Shown here: piece by piece, positions 57,138 through 64,000 of the stretch
How positions within the stretch are numbered: the first letter of the stretch is position 1
How the letters are laid out: each line of letters begins with the position of its first letter
Origin: Brachybacterium nesterenkovii
GTDB lineage: Bacteria > Actinomycetota > Actinomycetes > Actinomycetales > Dermabacteraceae
NCBI RefSeq assembly: GCF_900163655.1
Contig: NZ_FWFG01000050.1
Span: 1 to 64,000, forward strand
Length of the DNA stretch: 64,000 nt
Direction: 5' to 3'
Translations under genes and position numbers: made by a program
The notes under the pieces: generated by a model
What the model saw: the letters and a program-made list of their open reading frames with translations, nothing else
What the model was told of the DNA's origin: nothing
The model's database searches: none

Positions 57138-58618
57138 CGCTCGCCGTCCTGCGCTGCGACGCGACGCCCGACGGCGGCGTCGGCCACCTCGTGCGGGCCG
57201 TCTCGGTGGCGGACGCCGCCCGGGATGCGGGGCATGAGGTCGTGGTCGCCGGGGCGATCCGCTCCGAGCTGGCGCAGCAGCTGCTGGCCGACGCCGGGAT
57301 CGAGGCCGTCCCGGCCGGTGATGATCTCGGGATCCTCGCCGCCGAGGTCGGCGCGACGGTCGTCCACGTCGACGACTACGCCGTCGGCCCGGACGCGATC
57401 GAGCAGGTGCACGCCTCGGGCGCGCTGCTGTCCTCGATGGAGGACTCCTCCTTCGGGCGCCGCCCCGCGGACATCGCCATCGACTCCACCATCGGCGCGG
57501 AGCGGACGCAGCGTCCCCGCGACGGCAGCGGTGCCGTGCTGCGGGGCATCCGGTACGCCCCGATGCGCGCCGCGGTCCGCGCGGCACGGGCCCAGCGCGA
57601 GGCCTCCCGGCCTGTCGGCCCCGCCGCCTCGATCCTGGTCGTCATGGGCGGCACCGACGCGACGGGCGCCGCGGGCACCATCGCAGCGGTCTGCACCGCG
57701 GCCCGCGGAGCCGGCGATGTGACTGTCATCGCCCGCGCGAGCGCCTGGGACGATGTGCGGGCCGCGGCAGGGGACGAAGTCCGGCTCGAGGAGCCATCCC
57801 CCGCCTTCCTCGACCGCGCCCGCGACGCCGATCTCGTGGTCAGCGCCGCCGGGACCACCGCGTGGGAACTCGCCTGCATCGGCGTGCCGAGCCTGCTCGT
57901 CGCGGTCGTCGCGAACCAGGTCGCCGGGTACGAGGCCGCGCTCTCGACGGGCATCGCGCACGGGCTCGGGACGCTGGACGAGGTCCGCGCGGATCCCGCG
58001 GCGGCGACCGCCCGCGTCGAGGAGGCGCTGCGGGACCTGCGCGAGGGCCGGTCGTGGGCGGCGGCCGGTCGCGATGCCGTCGACGGGCTCGGCGCGTCCC
58101 GGATCGTCGCGGCATGGGGGGACGCGCTCGACTCCCGCCGCGGAGGGGACGGCTCATCGATCACGGCCCGTCCCGCCGGGGAGAGCGATGCCCTGCTCCT
58201 CCTGCGCTGGCGCAACGATCCGGCCACGCGCCGGGTCTCCCGCTCCACCGGGCTCGTCCCCTGGGGCGACCACGCGGGCTGGTTCCGCGCGGTCCTGGCG
58301 TCCGAGGACCGGGAGCTGTACGTGGTCGAGCAGGCAGGCGCACCGATCGGCACGGTCCGCTTCGACCGTCTCGAGGAGCCGGAGTGGGAGGTGTCCATCA
58401 CGCTCGCCCCGGAGGCGCGCGGGCGGGGCCTGGCCGGCCCTGTTCTCGCCGCCGGAGAGCGCGCGTTCGACGGGCGCCATCCGGGCACGAGGATCGTCGC
58501 CGCCGTCCTGCCCGGCAATGAGGCGTCGCAGCGGCTGTTCCGGCGTGCGGGCTACGAGCTCGCGGTCGGTCGCCGCGACGGCGACTTCGACGTCCTGGTC
58601 AGACGAGATCCCAGCTGA
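57134..58618 (+). CDS. PseG UDP-sugar hydrolase fused to PseH acetyltransferase
   Basis: 494 aa. Residues about 1-330 are PseG (TLAVLRCDATPDGGVGHLVRAVSVA, HVDDYAVGPDAIEQ, ILVVMGGTDATGAAGTI, AAGTTAWELACIGVPSLLV), the inverting hydrolase that removes UDP from UDP-2,4-diacetamido-2,4,6-trideoxy-L-altrose. Residues about 340-494 are a GNAT acetyltransferase (LLLLRWRNDPATRRVSRSTGLV, VSITLAPEARGRGLAGPVL, AAVLPGNEASQRLFRRAGYEL) with the acetyl-CoA loop RGRGLAG, matching PseH, which acetylates the 4-amino group first. Two consecutive steps on one chain. The 3' end overlaps pseI by 20 nt. Confidence 0.93.
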   Translation: MTLAVLRCDATPDGGVGHLVRAVSVADAARDAGHEVVVAGAIRSELAQQLLADAGIEAVPAGDDLGILAAEVGATVVHVDDYAVGPDAIEQVHASGALLSSMEDSSFGRRPADIAIDSTIGAERTQRPRDGSGAVLRGIRYAPMRAAVRAARAQREASRPVGPAASILVVMGGTDATGAAGTIAAVCTAARGAGDVTVIARASAWDDVRAAAGDEVRLEEPSPAFLDRARDADLVVSAAGTTAWELACIGVPSLLVAVVANQVAGYEAALSTGIAHGLGTLDEVRADPAAATARVEEALRDLREGRSWAAAGRDAVDGLGASRIVAAWGDALDSRRGGDGSSITARPAGESDALLLLRWRNDPATRRVSRSTGLVPWGDHAGWFRAVLASEDRELYVVEQAGAPIGTVRFDRLEEPEWEVSITLAPEARGRGLAGPVLAAGERAFDGRHPGTRIVAAVLPGNEASQRLFRRAGYELAVGRRDGDFDVLVRRDPS

Positions 58619-59672
58619 GCGGCGTGCCGCGCTCGGCGTCCCGGGCGAAACGGCGCCCGAGGACCACGTCGAGATAGCGCGGCTCGAGCCCGCCGGCCGG
58701 GCGGATCGACCGGACGTTCGCCTCGGTGACCTCGTCGCCCGCGCGCACGTCCTGGACGACGAAGAGCGAGCGGCGCAGGCGCTGGCTCTCCGCCTCGCTC
58801 GCGGTGGGGCCGACGTGGACCTCGCCGAGGGCGAGCCACGCGGCGTAGGACTCGTCCACGAGCGCCTTCAGCTCCTCGGGCTCGAGGGAGAAGTCCGAGT
58901 CGACGCCGCCGTCCGCGCGGCGCAGCGTCACGTGCTTCTCGAGGATCGAGGCGCCGAAGGCGACGGCGGCGACGCTTACGCCGATGCCCTTGGTGTGGTC
59001 CGAGAGGCCGACGACCACGTTCCAGGTGTCGCGCAGCACCGGGATCGTGCGCAGGTTGGACGCCTCGGCGGTGGCCGGGTAGGACGAGGTGCAGCCGAGC
59101 ACGGCGATCTGGTCGTTGCCCTCAGCGCGGATGGTCGAGACCGCGAGGTCGACATCCGCCGCATCGGCGGCGCCCGTGGACAGGATGACCGGCTTGCCGG
59201 TGCGGGCGACCTTCCGCAGGAGCGGGATGTCCCCGATCTCCAGGGAGGCGATCTTGTACACCTGGGCGTCCAGGTCCTCGAGGAGGTCGACGGCCGTGGC
59301 GTCGAAGGGGCTCGAGAAGGGGATCATGCCGCGCTCGCGGGCGCGGGCGAAGATCTGCTCGTGCCACTCCCAGGGGGTGTGGGCCTCCTGGTAGAGGCTG
59401 TAGAGGTTCCGCCCGCCCCACAGGCCGTGGGAGTCGGTGATGCGGAACGCGGGGCCGTCGGCATCGATCGTGATGGTGTCGGCCGTGTAGGTCTGCAGCT
59501 TGATCGCGGGGGCGCCCGCATCCGCGATCGCGTCGACGATCTCGAGCGCGCGCCCGAGGTCGCCGTTGTGGTTGCCGGACATCTCCGCCGCCACGAAGGG
59601 GCGATGTGCCTCGGAGACCGTGAGGTCGCCGATCCGGATCTGATGCGCGGGGGTGCTGCTGGTCGAGGACAT
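58599..59672 (-). CDS. pseI: PseI pseudaminic acid synthase
   Basis: 357 aa. A NeuB-type TIM barrel has FVAAEMSGNHNGDLGRALEIVDA, APAIKLQTYTADTITID, FSSPFDATAVDLLEDLD, YKIASLEIGDIPLLRKVA, ILSTGAADAADVDLAV, SDHTKGIGVSVAAVAFGASILEKHVTL and DSDFSLEPEELKALV. A C-terminal SAF/antifreeze-like domain (about 300-357) closes it. It condenses the hydrolysed hexose with PEP. The leaderless start fits TAGCAT at 59684-59679 with 6 nt to the ATG. Convergent with pseG-H. Confidence 0.94.
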   Translation of the reverse strand: MSSTSSTPAHQIRIGDLTVSEAHRPFVAAEMSGNHNGDLGRALEIVDAIADAGAPAIKLQTYTADTITIDADGPAFRITDSHGLWGGRNLYSLYQEAHTPWEWHEQIFARARERGMIPFSSPFDATAVDLLEDLDAQVYKIASLEIGDIPLLRKVARTGKPVILSTGAADAADVDLAVSTIRAEGNDQIAVLGCTSSYPATAEASNLRTIPVLRDTWNVVVGLSDHTKGIGVSVAAVAFGASILEKHVTLRRADGGVDSDFSLEPEELKALVDESYAAWLALGEVHVGPTASEAESQRLRRSLFVVQDVRAGDEVTEANVRSIRPAGGLEPRYLDVVLGRRFARDAERGTPLSWDLV

Positions 59673-59678
59673 GGGGCG

Positions 59679-59684
59679 ATGCTA
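59679..59684 (-). promoter_or_regulatory. -10 element TAGCAT, leaderless pseI promoter
   Basis: TAGCAT on the minus strand, 6 nt from the ATG at 59672. pseI is therefore transcribed separately from the other pse genes. Confidence 0.5.
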
Positions 59685-59716
59685 CCGGAGCACCCTCCGC
59701 CCTCCGCCCGCCGCCT

Positions 59717-61957
59717 TCAGACGGAGCGGTGAGCGCGGGCACGACGCACCAGGCGCGCGCGGCAGTCGGCCATCACGAGGTCGACGCAGCGCTCGTCGGG
59801 GTCGCTGAAGTCGATCCATCGCGGCGCGATGATCGTGGAGTTGCGCGAGAGCTGGTCGACGGAGGTCGCTCCCCCGGCCGTGCGGTAGTAGTAGTTCTCC
59901 GGAGAGAAGCCGAGCAGCCAGGCGGGTGTCCCGACGGCGGCGGCGAGCTCCATCGGCACCGTGCTGATGCCGATCACGAGGTCCATCGATGCCAGGTGCC
60001 CGGCCAGCCCCTCGAGGTCGTCGAACAGGTCCACATCCTCGATCTGCCGGATCCCGTGCTCGGCGCAGTAGGCGGCCTCCTCGGGATCGGTGGCGTGCTG
60101 CACCGACCAGAACTCCACGCCCTCGACGTCCAGCAGCGGCGCGAAGCGGTCCACGCCGAGGTACATCATCCGTCGTGAGGCGCTGGCGAAGTGGCTCTTC
60201 CAGACCAGCCCGACCTTGAGGGAGTCCGAGCTGCGCGGAACGGCCCGGGCGGGATCGGGCACCAGGTAGGCACCCTCATCCGAGCGCGGGAGCACGCCGG
60301 CGAACCTGTTGAAGGTGAGGTTCTGCCCGAAGGTCACGTGATCCGCCGACTCGATGTGCGGATCGCACTGCACCGGAACGTGGCTGGCGAGGATGGCATC
60401 GCTGTACCGGCCGTCATAGACGGGGTTCAGGACTCCGCGCAGTCGTCGCGCGACGTCCACGAACTCGATGGTCGGGAAGCTCCGCTCGAGGAGCGGGCGC
60501 AGGCGCGGGTCGCAGGTGGCCGTGACCGAGTACCTCGCGGCGAGCTCGGCGAGGTACTGGGCTCCGCGGATCTCGTCGCCGACCCCGTCGTCCATGATGA
60601 GGAACAGCGAAGAGCCGGGGTCATCCGGCAGCTCTTGGTAGTTCAGGAATCTGGTGCCGAGGTCGCGCGCGAGGATGCGCCACTGCAGTGCCGCCCTGCG
60701 GACGCTCCAGCTCCTCAGGTACTGCCCCGTCAGCAGCAGCGTCGTGGCCTGATCCCGGTCTCCGGAGCGGATACCCGGGCGCCCGGCGCTCGCAGAGCCG
60801 TACCCGATCTCGTTGCGGAGGTCGATGACGGAGCGGTCGTCGTCGAGCCGGGCGTAGACGAAGCGCAGACCGGTGGCGGCCGCGGTGTACGTGGGGTCCT
60901 CGACGAGGACCGACCGCAGCAGCTCAGCGGCATCGCGGTGAGCGCCCTGCTCCATCGCGATCAGGCCCCGCCCGCAGCGCGCGCCGAGCATCGTGTCGGG
61001 CACGCCTCGGAGGTCGGGAGCCAGGGCGTCGAGCTCGGGGAGCAGATCCTTGACGGTGAGCACCCTGAACAGGGAATCGCGGGTGTACACGTCCATCGAC
61101 GGGTATCGCGCGGCCGTCGCCGCGAGGCAGGCGGCGAAGAGGGCCGCGTGGGCGGAGCTCACCGCCCTCAGGTCGTGGGCGAGGGCCAGCACGCCGGGGG
61201 CCGTGTGGTGATCGTTCGGTATCGTCGCAGGGTCGTCGAGGAGGGAGCCGGAGTCGAAGCGGAGCACCGCCTCGACGACGCCCCGGTCCCGCAGCCCGTG
61301 CTGGGCGAGCTGGCGCTCGAGGAGTGCGCGCGCCCGTCGCTCGTGCCCGTGGGTGACGAGGTCGCCGACGTAGCGCAGGTTGTCCTTCCACTGGTCAGGA
61401 TCCCTCTCGCCTCCCTCGAAGAAGTCGAGGACGTCCACGCCTTCCAGCGCAGCGGTGCGGAGCCTAAACGCGCGGAAGCGCAGGTCCCTGGTGACGCTGC
61501 CGAAGGCCCGCGGGTCTGTGCGCTGGACCGGGAGCGCCTCGAGGGCACCGAGCTTGTCCGACAGCTCCAAACCGGAGAGGTGGATCCACTCCCCCAGGCG
61601 GGACGCCTCGGCCGGGCGGAGGGCGCGCTGCCCGATCCCTCGGAGCTGCGCGGCCAGCAGCTCATCGGAGGCGATCCCGCTCTGGGCGCTGAGCAGCGTC
61701 GTTCCCACGAAGCACTGGTCGACGAGGTCCAGCTCGTCGGGATCGAGTCCGCTGACGAGGTCCGATGCCGTCCGGAAATTGCGCAGCCGGACGAGGTGCC
61801 GGGCGATGGCGAGGAGCTCGTCCGGGGCCGCTCCCGTCGCCGCATCCATCAGCACTGCTCGCCGGGCTGCGGGAGAGAAACGCCGATCCGGGGCGCTGAG
61901 ACTCCTCTGTCTCGCTGCGCGTACGAGCTTGCGGAGCACGGTGTCCACGGCGCCCAC
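59717..61957 (-). CDS. large protein of unknown function, helical repeats plus glycosyltransferase-like C terminus
   Basis: 746 aa. GTG at 61957; a second GTG at 61948 has a better ribosome site (aaggtgg). The N-terminal ~400 residues are helical and repeat-like (VRLRNFRTASDLVSGL, HERRARALLERQLAQHG, HRDAAELLRSVLVEDPTYTAAATGLRFVY), as in TPR domains. The C-terminal part has FLIMDDGVGDEIRGAQYLAELAAR, LKVGLVWKSHF, HLASMDLVIGISTVPMELAAAVGTPAWLLG and YYYRTAGGATSV. This matches the ADP-heptose/GT9-GT41-like fold of TPR-linked glycosyltransferases. Its place after pseI suggests it uses or places the sugar. TAAGAT at 62007-62002 is a good -10. Confidence 0.75.
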   Translation of the reverse strand: MGAVDTVLRKLVRAARQRSLSAPDRRFSPAARRAVLMDAATGAAPDELLAIARHLVRLRNFRTASDLVSGLDPDELDLVDQCFVGTTLLSAQSGIASDELLAAQLRGIGQRALRPAEASRLGEWIHLSGLELSDKLGALEALPVQRTDPRAFGSVTRDLRFRAFRLRTAALEGVDVLDFFEGGERDPDQWKDNLRYVGDLVTHGHERRARALLERQLAQHGLRDRGVVEAVLRFDSGSLLDDPATIPNDHHTAPGVLALAHDLRAVSSAHAALFAACLAATAARYPSMDVYTRDSLFRVLTVKDLLPELDALAPDLRGVPDTMLGARCGRGLIAMEQGAHRDAAELLRSVLVEDPTYTAAATGLRFVYARLDDDRSVIDLRNEIGYGSASAGRPGIRSGDRDQATTLLLTGQYLRSWSVRRAALQWRILARDLGTRFLNYQELPDDPGSSLFLIMDDGVGDEIRGAQYLAELAARYSVTATCDPRLRPLLERSFPTIEFVDVARRLRGVLNPVYDGRYSDAILASHVPVQCDPHIESADHVTFGQNLTFNRFAGVLPRSDEGAYLVPDPARAVPRSSDSLKVGLVWKSHFASASRRMMYLGVDRFAPLLDVEGVEFWSVQHATDPEEAAYCAEHGIRQIEDVDLFDDLEGLAGHLASMDLVIGISTVPMELAAAVGTPAWLLGFSPENYYYRTAGGATSVDQLSRNSTIIAPRWIDFSDPDERCVDLVMADCRARLVRRARAHRSV

Positions 61958-62001
61958 CTTCGGAGTCCGGTCGAGCTCCGGGCGGCTCGTCTCAGTCGGG
62001 C

Positions 62002-62007
62002 ATCTTA
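62002..62007 (-). promoter_or_regulatory. -10 element TAAGAT upstream of the 746-aa protein
   Basis: TAAGAT on the minus strand predicts a start near 61995 and a ~38-nt leader. The -35 is poor. The 182-nt gap to the next gene otherwise holds nothing recognisable. Confidence 0.4.
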
Positions 62008-62139
62008 TCCGGAAGCGCGCCGGTGGCCCAGGATGCCCGAACCGTGCTGCCGATCACGACGCCGCAGGTCCGTTCGGGATCGAGGACCGGCACCGTGTCG
62101 GCCCTGGTCGATTCCCATCACCCCCATCGGGCGACGGCG

Positions 62140-63153
62140 TCAGAGCGAGGGCTCGAGCGGCTCGGCGAGGAGCTCCTCCCCCTGCGGCACCCGGGGCAGT
62201 CGTCCCGGGAGATGGCTGAGGGGGTGGCGCAGGAACACCAGGGGCGATGCACCGGAGCCGGCGTCCTGCGCCCCCTCCGCACGCTCCAGGATCCCCAGCA
62301 CCGCGCCGGCCTTGCGCACCGGCGCCCCGAACCAGTAGCTCATGGCCGGGCGGGCACGGCGATGGTCCCAGCCCAGGAGGCCCGACAGCTCCCGCGGATC
62401 GCGCAGGGACGGGTGGCCGAGCTCGTCGAGCGCGAGGGCGCGGCGGATATCGATGCCGGCGTCCTCGGCGTGGAACTCCGGCCACAGCTCGCGGGTGCGA
62501 CGGGCGACCTCCGAGCCGAGCGCACCGACCTCGACGCCCTCGCCGTACACCGCCGTCGGCGTCCCTTCGGCGGCGGCGTAGACCACCGCGGTGGACAGCT
62601 GGTTGGACACCACGCGCCGCGCACCGCGCACCAGGCGCAGGATCCTCCCCAGGAAGAGGGGGTCGCGCCGCTCCCCCGCGCTGACGACGCGGTGGCCGTG
62701 CTCGCGCCAGACCTCGAGGCGCTCCGGGCGACCGAGGTCCTCGGGGTGGAGGCAGACCACCGAGGGGCCGTCCCGCTCGGCGAGCTCGCGGGCGAGGGCG
62801 CTGTCCTCGGCCCCGATCTTCACGACGCGGGTGTCATGCACGGGGAAGGCCACCGCGGCGCCGAGGGGATCGATGGTCCGCTCCGCCGTCATCGCGCTGA
62901 GATAGAGGAAGGGGGCGCCGATCGCCGTGGTCTCCGCCGTGTCCTGCGCCGGGTCCCACGCCCGCGAGGCATGGCTCCACACGAGGCGTCGGGCGCCGCG
63001 CGGGAGGCGGGGGAAGTCGGCGAAGTGCACCGTGACCGGTGAGCGCACGGTCCAGCCGTGCTGCAGGAGCCCGTCGATGTGCCGCACGGAGTCGAGACCG
63101 GCATGCCGCGCGAGGGCGGCGCTGTGCCCGTAGTAGTGGTTCTGGATGTCCAT
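62140..63153 (-). CDS. sialyltransferase-like protein of the surface glycan cluster
   Basis: 337 aa. The start MDIQNHYYGHSAALARHAG shows no signal peptide. The central part has ERDGPSVVCLHPEDLGRPERL, an HP element after a strand, and ARRVVSNQLSTAVVYAAAEGTPTAVYG, an S/T-rich element before a glycine-rich turn. This order recalls the HP and S motifs of bacterial sialyltransferases and poly-glycerol-phosphate-like GT-B enzymes. I do not recognise a named family. It follows the next gene by 6 nt, so the two are co-transcribed, and it could transfer pseudaminic acid. Confidence 0.7.
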   Translation of the reverse strand: MDIQNHYYGHSAALARHAGLDSVRHIDGLLQHGWTVRSPVTVHFADFPRLPRGARRLVWSHASRAWDPAQDTAETTAIGAPFLYLSAMTAERTIDPLGAAVAFPVHDTRVVKIGAEDSALARELAERDGPSVVCLHPEDLGRPERLEVWREHGHRVVSAGERRDPLFLGRILRLVRGARRVVSNQLSTAVVYAAAEGTPTAVYGEGVEVGALGSEVARRTRELWPEFHAEDAGIDIRRALALDELGHPSLRDPRELSGLLGWDHRRARPAMSYWFGAPVRKAGAVLGILERAEGAQDAGSGASPLVFLRHPLSHLPGRLPRVPQGEELLAEPLEPSL

Positions 63154-63159
63154 GTGCCC

Positions 63160-64000
63160 TCAGCCGAAGATGTCGCGCCGGGACTCCGGCACGTCGAAGG
63201 GGACGAGATCATGCGGAGACCGGGCGATGCGGAACAGACCCGAGGCCACGTCCTGGAGCGTCTCCTCATGCCCCGGGACCTCGATCACGTACGAGGGAAC
63301 GCCCAGCGCCGCCGCCTCCCACATCGAGGTCGAGAACGTGCCCACCGCGAGCACCGAGGACGCCACGGTCGTCAGCGTGTCCTGCTCCGCCACCGCGACC
63401 GCATCGGCGAGCCCCGCCGCAGCGAGCTCCTGGCCGATGATCTCCCGCTGCGCCGGATGCGGCGCGATCACCACGCGCAGCTCCGGGCGCTCCCGGACGA
63501 GGTCCTTCACGAACGCCAGGATCCGACGCAGCACCCGCGGCTGCGAGATCACGCACACGTCCCAGGAGCGCTCACGATCGGCCGGCGCCTCCATCAGCGC
63601 CCGCAGCTCGGGCTGCTCGCGCGGCACCACCACATGCTCGGCATACGCATTCGTCCGCTCCGCCCAGAAGTCCGACCACGCGTAGAAGCGCGAGGCCCCG
63701 TAGTGCAGGCGCCCGCCGAACCAGAAGCTCGGGGCATACCGACTCGTGAGGGCGTACTGGATATCCGACACACGAGCACCCGAGCGCGCCGCGGCCGCAC
63801 CGATCCCCGCCCACCAGTGGCTCGAGGCGATCAGCACCTCCTCCGGCCGCACCCGCTCGAACACCGGCGTGAAGAACTCCCGCTCCGCGAGGAACTTCGC
63901 CAGGCGGTTGCGCAGGTGATCCCCGAGGTCCACGTGGATGCCCAGAGTCCGCGACAGCGCCTCCTCGAACGGACGCGCATCCACCTCGGGCACTCGCAGG
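63160..64000 (-). CDS. sialyltransferase-like glycosyltransferase, 5' end at window edge
   Basis: The frame is open to the window edge; a GTG at 63993 would give 277 aa, but the true start may lie outside. SSHWWAGIGAAAARSGARVSDIQYALTS, the HP element RVVIAPHPAQREIIGQEL and VLAVGTFSTSMWEAAALGVPSYVIEVPG form an HP-then-S/T layout typical of capsular sialyl/polysialyltransferases (GT52/GT38-like folds). It lies immediately upstream of a similar protein and close to a full pse pathway, so transfer of a nonulosonic acid is the best guess. Confidence 0.7.
   Translation of the reverse strand, partial: LRVPEVDARPFEEALSRTLGIHVDLGDHLRNRLAKFLAEREFFTPVFERVRPEEVLIASSHWWAGIGAAAARSGARVSDIQYALTSRYAPSFWFGGRLHYGASRFYAWSDFWAERTNAYAEHVVVPREQPELRALMEAPADRERSWDVCVISQPRVLRRILAFVKDLVRERPELRVVIAPHPAQREIIGQELAAAGLADAVAVAEQDTLTTVASSVLAVGTFSTSMWEAAALGVPSYVIEVPGHEETLQDVASGLFRIARSPHDLVPFDVPESRRDIFG

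Overview
The window is a very GC-rich stretch of actinobacterial chromosome. Markers are two WhiB-type Fe-S regulators, the mtrA-mtrB-lpqB-(comF)-hpf-secA block, a leaderless-looking pdtaS, an Rv3235-family/LysM pair, a cofE-like gene and UDP-galactopyranose mutase. Gene order follows several blocks I remember from Mycobacterium tuberculosis and Micrococcales (the Rv3217c-Rv3220c, Rv3235-Rv3246c, Rv3256c-Rv3268 and Rv3689-Rv3695 neighbourhoods). A Micrococcales member, perhaps Dermabacteraceae/Brachybacterium-like, is my best guess; the genus is inference only. I see no tRNA, rRNA, CRISPR array, insertion sequence or prophage.

Layout. 1-4060: the tail of a NarL-type response regulator and a MacB/FtsX-type ABC transporter. 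4268-8273: a membrane protein, whiB1, the sensor kinase pdtaS, a DUF2505 protein and a DUF6912-like protein. 8270-12934: a CpaE-like P-loop ATPase, a SAF-domain protein, a BldC/excisionase-like regulator, an unknown protein, and a LysM protein with an Rv3235-family partner. 13037-23819: a tiny putative ORF, secA, a YcaQ-type protein, hpf, comF, lpqB, mtrB and mtrA, all on the minus strand. 24072-31585: a conserved membrane/MoxR block (GPD-membrane-like protein, DUF4129, DUF4350, MoxR, DUF58, SpoIIM, RDD). 31623-42054: a manB-Trm112 fusion, DUF3499, a metallopeptidase-like protein without HExxH, DUF5719, a giant membrane glycosyltransferase, whiB2, a cofE-like gene with a repeat tail, and a TIGR03089 protein. 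42227-64000: a cell-surface glycan region.

The surface region encodes a Wzm/Wzt-type polymer exporter, galactofuranose supply (glf) with GlfT2- and GlfT1-like transferases, further GT2 enzymes, an LCP ligase, and a DUF2304/DUF6541 membrane pair. It also carries a complete set of genes for CMP-pseudaminic acid (pseB, pseC, an SpsF/PseF-type cytidylyltransferase, a PseG-PseH fusion, pseI). Three large unfamiliar proteins follow, and two of them show HP and S/T motif patterns like those of bacterial sialyltransferases. I infer a galactofuran- and/or nonulosonic-acid-containing wall polymer (a teichulosonic-acid-like glycan) that is exported by the ABC transporter and attached by the LCP protein.

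Two genome-wide habits stand out. First, several genes end in short tandem arrays (unit 14-19 bp) in which the stop codon TGA is the first base triplet of the first unit and usually recurs in later units. Second, many genes have a TAnnnT -10 hexamer 6-7 nt upstream of the start codon, predicting leaderless mRNAs, often as compact divergent promoter pairs.
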